Numbered from the stretch's first letter, positions 1 through 7,395 are shown. The stretch is DNA of 15,006 nucleotides from Bordetella parapertussis (GCA_945877995.1 CAMDXD010000050.1:1-15006), one strand, 5' to 3'. The notes: a model not told the origin generated them from the sequence alone. Numbers and translations: made by a program.

Positions 1-2
1 TG

Positions 3-386
3 GCCGAGCTGCCGGACGACATCGTGGCGGCGTTCGAAAAGCCGACGGACCTGCAGGTGCACTGGGCAGGCCCCCTGTCCAAGGCGCTCCAGATCGATCC
101 CGAGTCGGTACTCGCGCGAGCGAGAGCTCTCGCCGCGCGTGGTACCGTACCACGCGTATCGAAGCGAATATTGGCCGAACTGCTCGGGGAAGGCACGCCG
201 AACGCACCCGCCCCGGAAGCACCCGTCACGGTGTCGCGTGACGGCGTGACGCTGGCGACGATCCGACGGGGTAGCGCGCAGCGCGTGGTCGTGGAGATTC
301 ACCGTGCAGCCGATCTGCAGGATGTCGCCGCCCAGGTCGCGCGGTGGCTGGATGGAGAAGCGCCGACACTCGTTCCGGACAGGTGA
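3..386 (+). CDS. parB: ParB-family partition protein, C-terminal part (5' end outside window)
   Basis: The reading frame is open from the left edge and ends at TGA 384-386, giving 127 residues. It begins AELPDDIVAAFEKPTDLQVH and continues through a segment on residues at which a region is left to right copied (WAGPLSKALQIDP, then a helix ending VLARARALAARG). This resembles the region after the helix-turn-helix in ParB/RepB/Spo0J proteins of burkholderial plasmids and secondary chromosomes, where the protein binds centromere-like parS sites and works with a ParA ATPase to segregate the replicon. A Pro/Ala linker (about residues 62-72) leads to a C-terminal beta-rich part (VTVSRDGVTLATIRRG, then VVVEIH), probably the dimerisation end. 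The N-terminal ParB box and the HTH are missing, so identification rests on the C-terminal third alone. A GTG at 24 is internal and not a real start. parA and a rep gene would be expected to the left, outside the window. Alternative: a KorB-like plasmid regulator. Confidence 0.7.
   Translation, partial: AELPDDIVAAFEKPTDLQVHWAGPLSKALQIDPESVLARARALAARGTVPRVSKRILAELLGEGTPNAPAPEAPVTVSRDGVTLATIRRGSAQRVVVEIHRAADLQDVAAQVARWLDGEAPTLVPDR
111..156. repeat. Cluster of three adjacent palindromes inside parB
   Basis: Three perfect inverted repeats lie almost end to end. Positions 111-120 read CTCGC/GCGAG. Positions 120-133 read GCGAGAG/CTCTCGC. Positions 136-156 have 10-base arms (left arm CGCGTGGTAC) around a single C at 146. 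They fall in the segment coding for LARARALAARGTVPRV. A 10-base perfect arm is unlikely by chance in a window of this size. They could form hairpins in the parB mRNA or be protein-binding sites such as parS-like elements. Function is unknown. Confidence 0.6.
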
Positions 387-775
387 GTCTTTACGGGAAC
401 CCGGGACGCGCGGCGCCTCGCGCACTGACCCAGCAGACTACGGACAGCAACAACTCACCGCCTCGACGAAGGTGAGTGTCTACAGGGCGTCTGCAATCAG
501 GCTGTGAACGCAACGCAAACTGCATGGCACGCTCGCCCAGGACATGCGTACCTATCCTAACCCTTTGATACCGAAGCAGAACGGGCTGAGGATTCCCAGT
601 ATTGCCCATCCGCGAGAAGCATAGTGGATGCTTGATAACTCAGATTTACGCGCCGAAGGACGCAAGTTCGAACACCCGAGCAGCGAACCAGCGCGAGAAG
701 GGCGGTCAACCACGACTGGGGAACCAGGCTGGCGCTCAGCCGGACACCGCCATCACCGCCCGAACGTGTTTTGCC
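387..775. other. 389-base stretch without a convincing gene
   Basis: The stretch follows parB and precedes the 3' end of the small minus-strand gene. Short frames here have the composition of chance frames. A weak inverted repeat (ACTCACC 453-459, GGTGAGT 471-477, 11-base loop) is visible but has no following T tract, so it is not a typical terminator. The motif AGGTGAGT occurs at 381-388 and 470-477. No tRNA fold was found around the GTTCGAA at 665-671. The stretch is less GC-rich than its surroundings around 540-660. It may hold parS or other replicon sites, but nothing definite can be named. Confidence 0.5.
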
Positions 776-1225
776 CTACCCGAAGCGACTCCCCGTGGGG
801 CCCGACGAGGAGCCCACACTGCCGCCGGCGCCGAGATTGAGTGCGTCGATGAACTCCGCGTGTCCTGGCATCTGGCGCGCCTGGGCGTCGTTGCCAGCCT
901 TGATCCCCGTGAGCGCGCGTCGCACCCGCTCCGGATCGGTCTGTCCGGTCATGCCATGCACGCGCCGGGGCAACCGCCCGAAGCCTGCCGCGATCGCATA
1001 AAAGCTCGTCTCGCCGAAAAGCGCGCGACCTTCCCAGTCGACGACGACGGTCTCGTCATAATCCGCCAGCGATGCGGGCAGCTGGCCGCGACATTCGACG
1101 CGCACTAGAGGGTGCTGGCCTGTGCTGTCTGCGCACGCCAGCGCCCCGGCTTGCAGCAGCCAAAGCGCGCGATAATGTGACCCATCACGGATGCAGGCAT
1201 GCCACGTCACCTCTCGCTGAGCCAT
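776..1225 (-). CDS. Hypothetical protein, 149 residues, near the recombinase
   Basis: I do not recognise the family. The frame starts at ATG 1225 (GGAAG-containing stretch upstream) and ends at TAG 776-778; a GTG at 1210 is another possible start. The third codon position is strongly GC-biased and the translation is varied and protein-like, for example YRALWLLQAGAL near residue 18, DYDETVVVDWEGRALFGETS near 56, and RRVHGMTGQTDPERVRRAL near 87. There is no signal peptide or membrane segment. The last 20 residues are Gly/Ser-rich and probably disordered. The opposite-strand frame 602-1108 is Arg/Ala-rich and looks like a shadow. The gene is divergent from the recombinase and the two 5' ends overlap by 27 bases, so each transcript is antisense to the start of the other. 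The position between parB and a recombinase suggests an accessory gene of the mobile or partition module, but this is only context. Confidence 0.6.
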   Translation of the reverse strand: MAQREVTWHACIRDGSHYRALWLLQAGALACADSTGQHPLVRVECRGQLPASLADYDETVVVDWEGRALFGETSFYAIAAGFGRLPRRVHGMTGQTDPERVRRALTGIKAGNDAQARQMPGHAEFIDALNLGAGGSVGSSSGPTGSRFG

Positions 1226-3121
1226 TTCGCATTCTTCCGCGGGCATCTCGAAGGCCTGCCGCTGGCGACGCTCGCCCAGCGCTACCTGCGCGACGGGCTC
1301 GACGAGACGACCCCGAAGCGGACGCTGCAGTTCGTCCGGGATACGTTGCGCGCCCTGGCGATGCAGCACGGCCAGTTGCGATATGCCCGGGCGCTGGCGA
1401 TCGATCCCGCGCGCCTGGTGCTGTCCGCGCCGGGCGATGACCGGGACGATGCGCCGACGCTCGAAGCGTTCCGGCGGGTCGTCGATCCGCGAGGCTTCTA
1501 CGGGGAAGCCGAGCTGATGCAGCTGTTCCGGCAACAGTCTGGCCAGCGCCGGCCCGATCGGCGGCAGCAGCGCCGTGCGCGCCTGCGCGCGCTGCAGATC
1601 CAGGCGCTCGAGTTCCTGCAGATGCGGGTGCGACCTGAACCGCAGCCGGAACATGCGGTGGCGGCCTGGTTGCCGCCGCGGCTGGCCGTTCACCTGGCGG
1701 CGGCGGGTATCCCCACCCTGGGCGACCTGGCCGCGCGCATGAACCGGGGCTATCGCTGGTGGGAGACCGTGCCCGGCATCGGCGCCGAGAAGGCCGCGCG
1801 CCTGCGCCGGTGGCTGGCGCCGCATGGCGGGGTGCCAGCGCTGGCGCTGGCCAGCACGGCGACCGTGCCGCGCGCGCGCCTGGGCAGCGCGGTCGAACTG
1901 CTGGCCCAGCGGGCCGAACGCACGGAGATCGCGCCGCTAGAACGGTTCCTGCTGCCGCGCGAACTCGATGGCAGCGAGGGACGCCTGCGTGCCGGGACGG
2001 ACCGGTTGCAGATCGCCGCCCCGGACGATCGAGAGGCGATCGTCGCATGGCTCGCCGCGCGGGCGACCAACGACAATACCCGCCGGGCCTACCGCCGCGA
2101 GGCGGAGCGGCTGCTGCTGTGGTGTGTGCTCGAGCGCCGCAAGGCGCTGTCTTCGATCGCGGCGGAGGACTGCGCGTCGTACCTGGTCTTCCTGCAGGCG
2201 CCGCCCGAGGGATGGGTCAGCCCGCGCAACGTCGAGCGCTGGAGCCCGGCCTGGCGTCCGTTGTCCGGCCCGCTGTCCCCGCGCAGCCAGCGTAGCGCGC
2301 TCACGATCGTCTCGGCTCTGTTCGACTGGCTGGTGGTGCAGCAGTACCTGGTGGCCAACCCATGGAAGGCGCTGCCGCAGCCGGCGCGCATCCCTGCGCT
2401 GGACGTGTCACGGGCGTTCACGCCTGAGCAATTGACGGCTATCCGGGATGCGGTCGAGGCATTGCCCAACCCGGTGCGCCGCGCGCGCATGCGGCTGGTC
2501 ACGGAACTGCTTTATCACACCGGATTGCGGCGTTCGGAACTGCTGGCCGCGGACCTGGGCGACCTGCGCGAGGAGCGGATCGATGGCGAGCCCTGCTGGA
2601 TGCTCACCGTCAGCGGTACGGGTGGACGTCTCCGCAGGGTGCCGATCGTGGCCACGGTGATGCGCGATCTCGGCCATGATCTCGCCGTGCGCGGGCTGCT
2701 GTCCGACCCGCGCGGCGCCTCGCCCGGTGCGCCGCTGATCGCGGCCATTGAGAGCCGCCGCCGCCGGCCATCCGGGGCCTCTTCCGGGACGCCGCGCGCC
2801 CCGGAAGAGGCCCGGCTGCCAGTGGCCCAGCTCTATCGCGAACTGAAACGGGTGTTCGCCGCCGCCGGTGCGCACCTGCAGGCCGAGGGGGCGGGTGGCG
2901 CGGCGCGGGTGGCGCAGGGGTCTCCCCACTGGCTGCGCCATACCTTCGCCAACCATGCGATCGAGACTGCCGCGCCCGATGTGGTGGGCAGCCTGCTCGG
3001 GCATGCATCGATGCAGACTACCGCGCTGTATATCCGCGGCAAGCCGGGCCTCAAGGCACGCGGGGTGCGCGCGAGCGATGGTCAGCCACTGCTCAGTCCG
3101 CCCGCATCCCGGTCTCGTTGA
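1199..3121 (+). CDS. DUF3701-type tyrosine recombinase / phage-integrase family protein
   Basis: This is a 640-residue site-specific recombinase acting on DNA. Residues 1-70 (HFAFFRGHLEGLPLATLAQR) and 150-208 (ending RWWETVPGIGAEKAARLRRW, a helix-hairpin-helix-like element) fit the N-terminal DUF3701 region. Residues about 275-392 form the SAM-like core-binding domain, and 405-625 the catalytic domain. Visible catalytic positions are R444 (TGLRRSEL), H577 and R580 (HWLRHTF), H602 (LLGHAS) and nucleophile Y611 (TTALYI). The beta-hairpin lysine, usually in a GKG motif, is T474 (VSGTGGRLRRVP). An Arg/Pro/Ser-rich insert lies at about 515-540. The start is the first ATG after an in-frame stop at 1178-1180; there is no clear Shine-Dalgarno, though GATAAT at 1171-1176 is a possible -10 element. 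The gene overlaps the small divergent gene at its 5' end and the convergent Bug gene by 29 bases at its 3' end. Such recombinases are often found with par/rep loci of burkholderial plasmids. Confidence 0.88.
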   Translation: MPRHLSLSHFAFFRGHLEGLPLATLAQRYLRDGLDETTPKRTLQFVRDTLRALAMQHGQLRYARALAIDPARLVLSAPGDDRDDAPTLEAFRRVVDPRGFYGEAELMQLFRQQSGQRRPDRRQQRRARLRALQIQALEFLQMRVRPEPQPEHAVAAWLPPRLAVHLAAAGIPTLGDLAARMNRGYRWWETVPGIGAEKAARLRRWLAPHGGVPALALASTATVPRARLGSAVELLAQRAERTEIAPLERFLLPRELDGSEGRLRAGTDRLQIAAPDDREAIVAWLAARATNDNTRRAYRREAERLLLWCVLERRKALSSIAAEDCASYLVFLQAPPEGWVSPRNVERWSPAWRPLSGPLSPRSQRSALTIVSALFDWLVVQQYLVANPWKALPQPARIPALDVSRAFTPEQLTAIRDAVEALPNPVRRARMRLVTELLYHTGLRRSELLAADLGDLREERIDGEPCWMLTVSGTGGRLRRVPIVATVMRDLGHDLAVRGLLSDPRGASPGAPLIAAIESRRRRPSGASSGTPRAPEEARLPVAQLYRELKRVFAAAGAHLQAEGAGGAARVAQGSPHWLRHTFANHAIETAAPDVVGSLLGHASMQTTALYIRGKPGLKARGVRASDGQPLLSPPASRSR

Positions 3122-4064
3122 TGATCCGGGCGAGGCGGGCGATCTCGGCGCGGGTGAACGCCGCGAACTCGTCAGGCGAACTGTGCAATGGATCGATCCC
3201 CAGTTCATTGAAGCGGTCGCGCACCTCCGCCGTCTGCTGCCCGCGCCGGACAACCGTGTTCAGCTGATCGACGATGCGGCGGGGCACGCCGGCATTGGTC
3301 ACCAGCCCCCACCAGGAGTCGAACGCGTAGCCGGGGATGCCCGACTCCGCGACTGTCGGCAGGTCGGGTGCCAGCGGCGTGCGCTGCGCGCCGGTGACCG
3401 CCAGCGTGCGCAGGCGTCCGGTCTTCATGTGCTGGACCACCACAGGCATGCTCGCGAACACCAGCTGGATCTGCCCGGCGAGCAGGTCGGTGACCGACTG
3501 ACCAGTGCCTTTGTAGGGCACATGCGTGATCGGCGCCTTCGCCATGTGCCGGAACATCTCGCCGCTGATGTGCGAGGGCGTGCCCGCGCCGCCCGAGCCG
3601 TAGTTGAGCGCGCCCGGCTTCGCCTGCGCGAGGCGGACCAGGTCTGCGACGCTCTTCACCGGTACCGACGGGTGCACGACCAGCGCGGTCGGGCCGATCG
3701 CCAGCGTGGAGATCGGCGTGAAGTCCTTCAACAGGTCGAAGCCGCGATCGCGCGACAGCGTCATGTTGATCGCTGAGGTTACGCTGGTGACGAGCAGGGT
3801 ATAGCCGTCCGGCACGGCGCGTGCGGCCAGTGCAGTGCCGAGGTTGCTGCCGGCACCCGGACGGTTGTCGATGATCACGCTGCCGGCCAGACCCTCCGAC
3901 ATCTTCTGCGCGACCACCCGGGCAATCAGGTCGCTCGAGCCGCCAGGCGGGAAGGGTGCGACCAGCCGTATCGGCTTGGCGGGATAGGCAGGCTGCGCCT
4001 GCGCAATCCCCGCAGCGCAGCCGAGCAGGCTGGCGAGGAGGGCTGAGAACACGGTGGCCGGCAT
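3093..4064 (-). CDS. Bug/TctC-family periplasmic solute-binding protein (1)
   Basis: From ATG 4064 the product has 323 residues, the usual size. It is the extracytoplasmic receptor type of tripartite tricarboxylate transporters, binding a carboxylated compound in the periplasm. A signal peptide (hydrophobic core SALLASLLGCAAGIAQA, cleavage after about residue 23) is followed by family motifs in order: YPAKPIRLVAPFPPGG, NRPGAGSNLGT, PDGYTLL, HPSVPVKSVADLV, NYGSGGAGTPSH, HVPYKGTG, DLPTVAESGIPGY. The start is unclear. ATG 4064 has no Shine-Dalgarno. ATG 4107 has AGGAGG eight bases upstream but is in another frame. ATG 4157 is in frame and overlaps the stop of the upstream Bug gene as TGATG, giving 31 extra residues. 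A one-base indel between 4064 and 4107 would give an ordinary signal peptide. The gene lies downstream of Bug gene 2 and probably forms an operon with it. Its last 29 bases overlap the recombinase gene. Confidence 0.88.
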   Translation of the reverse strand: MPATVFSALLASLLGCAAGIAQAQPAYPAKPIRLVAPFPPGGSSDLIARVVAQKMSEGLAGSVIIDNRPGAGSNLGTALAARAVPDGYTLLVTSVTSAINMTLSRDRGFDLLKDFTPISTLAIGPTALVVHPSVPVKSVADLVRLAQAKPGALNYGSGGAGTPSHISGEMFRHMAKAPITHVPYKGTGQSVTDLLAGQIQLVFASMPVVVQHMKTGRLRTLAVTGAQRTPLAPDLPTVAESGIPGYAFDSWWGLVTNAGVPRRIVDQLNTVVRRGQQTAEVRDRFNELGIDPLHSSPDEFAAFTRAEIARLARIINETGMRAD

Positions 4065-4115
4065 GCCGCGCGGGCAGCCGGCCGATCGAGCGATGGGCCG
4101 GTTGCATCCTGTCGT

Positions 4116-4121
4116 CCTCCT
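4116..4121 (-). promoter_or_regulatory. Strong Shine-Dalgarno, out of frame with Bug gene 1
   Basis: On the minus strand AGGAGG stands eight bases before ATG 4107-4105. This is the best ribosome binding site around the gene, but the ATG opens the frame MQPAHRSIGRLPARHAGH rather than the binding-protein frame. The n-region it encodes (two to three Arg before residue 15) would suit a signal peptide if joined to SALLASLLG by a one-base shift. Confidence 0.6.
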
Positions 4122-4156
4122 GGAATCCACCCCTTCGCAGCCGCCGACCTGCGGCA

Positions 4157-5200
4157 TCAGCGCCCGCCAAGGCCGGCTGCCTTCACGGCCTCCGCGTACA
4201 CCGGTTGCTCGGCGCGGATGATCGCCGCCATCTGCTCGGGCGTGGTCGTCGTCGATTCGACGCCGAACTGCTCGAGACGCTCGATCACGGCCGGGTCCTT
4301 CGACAGTGCCTGGATGGCGGTGGACAGTGTTTCGACGGTCGCGCGCGGCGTGCGCGCGGGTGCGAGCGTGCCCTGCCATGCGGTCATCTCGAAACCAGGC
4401 AGGAACTCGGCCACCGTCGGGATGCCCGGCAGTTGCCGCATGCGCTGCGCCGTGGAGACGGCGATGATGCGGATCCGGTCGCTCTTGGCGTTGGCCATGA
4501 CTTCGCCGGAGTTTCCGAAGAGCATGGGAATCTGGCCGCCCAGCAGGTCGGCCATCGCCGGACCGCCGCCCTTGTATGGCACGTGCACGACGTTCAGGCC
4601 CGCTCGCGCGACGAACAGCGCGGCGACGAGGTGTCCCACGGAGCCCTCGCCCGGGGAGCCGTAGTTGAGCTTTCCCGGCATCGAGCGCGCGTGTTCGAGA
4701 AATTCCTTGAGTGTCCTCGAAGGCAGTTGTGAACTGATCGCGAGCACCATCGCGCCTCGCCCGGAGGCGCTGACCGGGGCGAGGTCTTCCAGTCGGTAGT
4801 TGACCTTGTCGGTCATCGGCACGCTGGTGGTCTGTGCGGACGAGCCGAACAGCAGCGTATAGCCGTCCGGTGCCGATCGCGCCACGTACTCGGTCGCGAT
4901 CGCGCCGGTGGCACCCGGCATGTTGCGGGCGATGAAGGATTGGCCGAGGCGGGCGCTGAGGCCGGATGCGAGCAGGCGTCCCTGGATGTCGATGGTGCCG
5001 CCCGGTGCATACGGGAGGATCAGCGTCACCGGCTTCACCGGGTATGCGGCTGCGCCTTGGGCGATACCGTCCGGTGCAGCCACGGTCAGTGCCAGGCCGG
5101 TCGCGAGGCTGGCTGCCAGGGCGAGCGTGCGCTGCGGGAACCTGTCGTTGGCCCGGCCTGCGTGGCTGGGAACGGTTGAACCGGTGCGATCGATGTTCAT
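4157..5200 (-). CDS. Bug/TctC-family periplasmic solute-binding protein (2)
   Basis: The product has 347 residues from ATG 5200, preceded by GAGGG (5206-5210) at five bases. A long n-region (about 25 residues with several Arg) leads to a hydrophobic segment LALAASLATGLALTVAA and likely cleavage after about residue 48 (GIAQG or shortly after). Mature-protein motifs in order are YPVKPVTLILPYAPGGTIDI, RNMPGATGAIATE, APDGYTLLFGS, LNYGSPGEGSVGH, HVPYKGGGPAMADLLGGQ, and LPGIPTVAEFLPGFEMTAWQG. This is a periplasmic receptor for an organic acid. It differs clearly in sequence from the other three Bug proteins of the window, so it is not a recent tandem copy. It is the first gene of a minus-strand pair with Bug gene 1, and is divergent from the CoA-transferase operon, which suggests that its ligand may be that operon's substrate or a relative of it. 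The membrane subunits TctA and TctB are not seen. Confidence 0.92.
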   Translation of the reverse strand: MNIDRTGSTVPSHAGRANDRFPQRTLALAASLATGLALTVAAPDGIAQGAAAYPVKPVTLILPYAPGGTIDIQGRLLASGLSARLGQSFIARNMPGATGAIATEYVARSAPDGYTLLFGSSAQTTSVPMTDKVNYRLEDLAPVSASGRGAMVLAISSQLPSRTLKEFLEHARSMPGKLNYGSPGEGSVGHLVAALFVARAGLNVVHVPYKGGGPAMADLLGGQIPMLFGNSGEVMANAKSDRIRIIAVSTAQRMRQLPGIPTVAEFLPGFEMTAWQGTLAPARTPRATVETLSTAIQALSKDPAVIERLEQFGVESTTTTPEQMAAIIRAEQPVYAEAVKAAGLGGR

Positions 5201-5348
5201 GGGAGCCCTCTGATGGACCTGCATGCGGCGGCGGGGACGCAACCTGCTGTGATCACGAATTTCCCGCGAGGCAATCACCCGATGGCCCGAAGATGGCAAA
5301 CTCGGGCTTCGGCAGCAATCGGCACGAATGCAGCACGCGGTCGGTGGC

Positions 5349-5378
5349 ATATTCGGCATCGCGCTCGGTTCTTGTCAA
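5349..5378 (-). promoter_or_regulatory. Possible sigma-70 promoter for the Bug gene pair
   Basis: In the 221-base divergent region the minus strand has a perfect TTGACA (5378-5373), then 18 bases, then GAATAT (5354-5349, three of six matches including the conserved A and T positions). Transcription would start near 5342 and leave a leader of about 140 bases before ATG 5200. No equally good promoter was seen on the plus strand for the operon starting at 5422. Confidence 0.3.
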
Positions 5379-5421
5379 GCATGTTCCGCCAGCGCAACAC
5401 CACCGGGATCGGAGGACAGGG

Positions 5422-6126
5422 TTGATCGACAAGACGCTCTCCACGTGCAGGGAGGCCGTATCGAAAGTGTTCGACGGCGCCACGATCATGTTCGGCGGCT
5501 TCGGCAATGCCGGCATGCCGGGCCAGCTGATCGAGGCCCTGCGGGAACACGGTGCGCGCGACCTGACCATCGTGAGCAACGGCGCCGGCACCGGGCCGTT
5601 CGCGCTCGGCTCGCTGTTCGGCGACGGGCTCGCGCGCAAGCTGATCGCCTCTTTTCCCGCGCCGTCGGCTGCGCAGTTCCGTGAGCGCTACCTCAAGGGC
5701 GAGGTCGAACTCGAACTGGTGCCGCAGGGCACGCTGGTCGAGCGCATCCGTTGCGGCGGCTGCGGGCTGGGCGGCTTCTACACCCCGACTGGCGTGGGCA
5801 CCGAACTCGCGGACGGTGGCGAGGTGCGCGAGATCGACGGGCGCGAGTATCTGTTCGCGAAGGCCCTGCGCGCGGACTTCGCGCTGCTCAAGGGCCATCT
5901 AGGGGACCGTTTCGGCAACCTGATGTATCGCGGCACGATGCGCAACTTCAACATGGTGATGGCCACGGCCTGCAACACAGTGATCGCCGAGGTCGATCGC
6001 ATCGTGCCGGCAGGCGAGATCCATCCCGAGCAGGTGCACACCCCGGGCATCTTCGTCGACCACGTGGTGCAGGTCGATCGCCATCCTGAACTGGTCAAGC
6101 GGCCGAAGCCGGGAGCCCATGCATGA
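5422..6126 (+). CDS. 3-oxoacid CoA-transferase, subunit A
   Basis: The product has 234 residues and belongs to the class I CoA-transferase family, alpha type (PcaI/ScoA/AtoD-like). With subunit B it moves CoA from a donor such as succinyl-CoA to a 3-oxoacid in the cytoplasm. The family glycine motif FGGFGNAGMPGQLIEAL is at residues 24-40. Further family segments are LTIVSNGAG, a cysteine/glycine-rich RCGGCGLGGFYTPTGVGTEL, and YLFAKALRADFALLKG. The chosen start is TTG 5422, with GGAGG six bases upstream (5411-5415); starts further upstream would add residues unlike the family. The stop overlaps the ATG of subunit B (ATGA, 6123-6126), so translation is coupled. This is the first gene of a seven-gene operon. 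The family does not reveal whether the acceptor is 3-oxoadipate, acetoacetate or another acid. Confidence 0.92.
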   Translation: MIDKTLSTCREAVSKVFDGATIMFGGFGNAGMPGQLIEALREHGARDLTIVSNGAGTGPFALGSLFGDGLARKLIASFPAPSAAQFRERYLKGEVELELVPQGTLVERIRCGGCGLGGFYTPTGVGTELADGGEVREIDGREYLFAKALRADFALLKGHLGDRFGNLMYRGTMRNFNMVMATACNTVIAEVDRIVPAGEIHPEQVHTPGIFVDHVVQVDRHPELVKRPKPGAHA

Positions 6127-6815
6127 TCCTCACCCGTGACGGCATCGCCTGGCGCATCGCGCGCGACCTGCACGAGGGCGCTTACGTGAACCTCGGCGTC
6201 GGCATCCCGGTGCTGGTCTCGAACTACCTCGACCGCACCCAGGAGATCTTTCTCCACAGCGAGAACGGTATCCTGGGCGTGGGCCCGGTGCCCAAGGGCG
6301 ACGACATCGACCTCGACCTGATCAGCGCAGGCAAGGGCTTCTGCACCCTGGCGCTCGGCGCCGCGATCTTCGACCAGCAGATCTCGTTCGCGATGATGCG
6401 CGGTGGCCACCTGACCCACGCCGTGCTGGGTGCGATCGAGGTGGCGCAGAACGGAGACTTCGCCAACTGGAAGGTGCCGGGAGAAGCCGTGCCCGGCGTG
6501 GGCGGCGCAATGGATCTCGCGGTCGGCGCCCCGAACATCCTGATCGCGATGTCGCATGTCACGAACAAGGGCAAGCCGAAGATCGTGAAGACGTGCACCG
6601 CGCCGCTGACCGCCCGTCGTTGCGTCAAGCGCATCTACACCGACATCGCGATCGTCGACGTCACCGCGGACGGACTGGTTCTGCGCGAGGCGATGCCCGG
6701 ATTCGATCCTGCGGCGGTGCAGGCAAAGACCGACGCGGTGCTGGCGGTGGCGCCAGACTTCCGCGAGATGGAAGTGCCGCAGACGGCCGCCAACGGCGCG
6801 AAGCTGCAGCAGTGA
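6123..6815 (+). CDS. 3-oxoacid CoA-transferase, subunit B
   Basis: The 230-residue product is the beta subunit (PcaJ/ScoB/AtoA-like) that carries the catalytic glutamate. The motif HSENGILG places this glutamate at residue 47, where a glutamyl-CoA thioester forms in the family. Other family segments are NLGVGIPVLVSNY (23-35), the serine/glycine part LISAGKGFCTLALGAAIFD, and MRGGHLTHAVLGAIEVAQNGDFANW. Its length is slightly above the roughly 215-220 residues common in the family; the extra residues are at the C-terminus (after DFREMEVPQ). The start ATG 6123 overlaps the subunit A stop. A 27-base gap separates it from the biotin carrier gene, whose ribosome site AGGAG lies in that gap. Catalytic residues appear intact, so an active enzyme is likely; the substrate is unknown. 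Confidence 0.93.
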   Translation: MILTRDGIAWRIARDLHEGAYVNLGVGIPVLVSNYLDRTQEIFLHSENGILGVGPVPKGDDIDLDLISAGKGFCTLALGAAIFDQQISFAMMRGGHLTHAVLGAIEVAQNGDFANWKVPGEAVPGVGGAMDLAVGAPNILIAMSHVTNKGKPKIVKTCTAPLTARRCVKRIYTDIAIVDVTADGLVLREAMPGFDPAAVQAKTDAVLAVAPDFREMEVPQTAANGAKLQQ

Positions 6816-6842
6816 CATGAACCGAACTCCAGGAGCAATCGC

Positions 6843-7379
6843 GTGGCCGAACAAGACGTACCGCTGAGCGAAGACGAAGTCCGGCAGATCAGCCGCCTCA
6901 TCGAAACCCTGAACGCCTCGACGTTCGATTACCTGCAACTCGAGTTCGGGGACCTGAAGCTCACGCTGGCGAAGGGCGGGCAAGGCCCTGCGCCGGCTGC
7001 AGCGGGCGTGGCCAGCGCGCCGCCCCCGGCCATCGCGGCGAGCGCTGCTGCAGCACCGGCTGCGGCTGCCGCCGCGTCCTCCCCGGCGCCTGCAACGCCC
7101 ACCCCGGCAGCAGCCGCTGCCGCGCGGCCCGACGATGGCTCGGTCGGCATCGTCTCGCCGATGATCGGGCGCTTCTACTCGCAGTCGGAGCCGGGCGCTG
7201 CCCCGTACGTCTCGATCGGTTCGACCGTCGGGCCCGAAAGTACGGTCGGGCTGGTCGAGGCGATGAAGATGTTCAACGCGGTGCATGCGGGCGTGGCCGG
7301 CGTGATCACCGAGGTCTGTGTGCAGGACGCGGCGCTCGTCGAATATGGACAAGTGCTCTTCCGCGTGAAGGCATCCTGA
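6843..7379 (+). CDS. Biotin carboxyl carrier protein (AccB-like)
   Basis: The 178-residue protein carries the biotin that shuttles the carboxyl group between biotin carboxylase and the carboxyltransferase. Residues 10-44 form an AccB-type N-terminal segment (helix RQISRLIETLNAS, then strands LQLEFGDLKLTLAKG). Residues 46-95 are a flexible linker almost entirely of Ala and Pro. The biotinyl domain runs from about 101 to 176, with the biotinylation motif EAMKM and target lysine K142; the usual MIGRFY segment and the closing QVLFRV are present. The start is GTG 6843 with AGGAG (6831-6835) seven bases upstream. Being AccB-like yet encoded with a pyruvate-carboxylase-type carboxyltransferase, it probably serves a dedicated enzyme rather than fatty acid synthesis. 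That use is inferred from position only. Confidence 0.93.
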   Translation: MAEQDVPLSEDEVRQISRLIETLNASTFDYLQLEFGDLKLTLAKGGQGPAPAAAGVASAPPPAIAASAAAAPAAAAAASSPAPATPTPAAAAAARPDDGSVGIVSPMIGRFYSQSEPGAAPYVSIGSTVGPESTVGLVEAMKMFNAVHAGVAGVITEVCVQDAALVEYGQVLFRVKAS

Positions 7380-7395
7380 TGACCAGGCGTCTGCC

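Noticed and set aside
450..480. Inverted repeat ACTCACC/GGTGAGT as a terminator of parB
   Set aside because: Seven-base stem with an 11-base loop and no T tract; kept only as a note on the gap.
640..690. Possible tRNA T-loop (GTTCGAA near 665)
   Set aside because: No matching T-stem, anticodon arm or acceptor stem could be drawn around it.
602..1108. Plus-strand frame of 168 codons between parB and the recombinase
   Set aside because: The opposite strand at 776-1225 has the better codon bias and protein-like sequence, and the part before 776 has no coding character.
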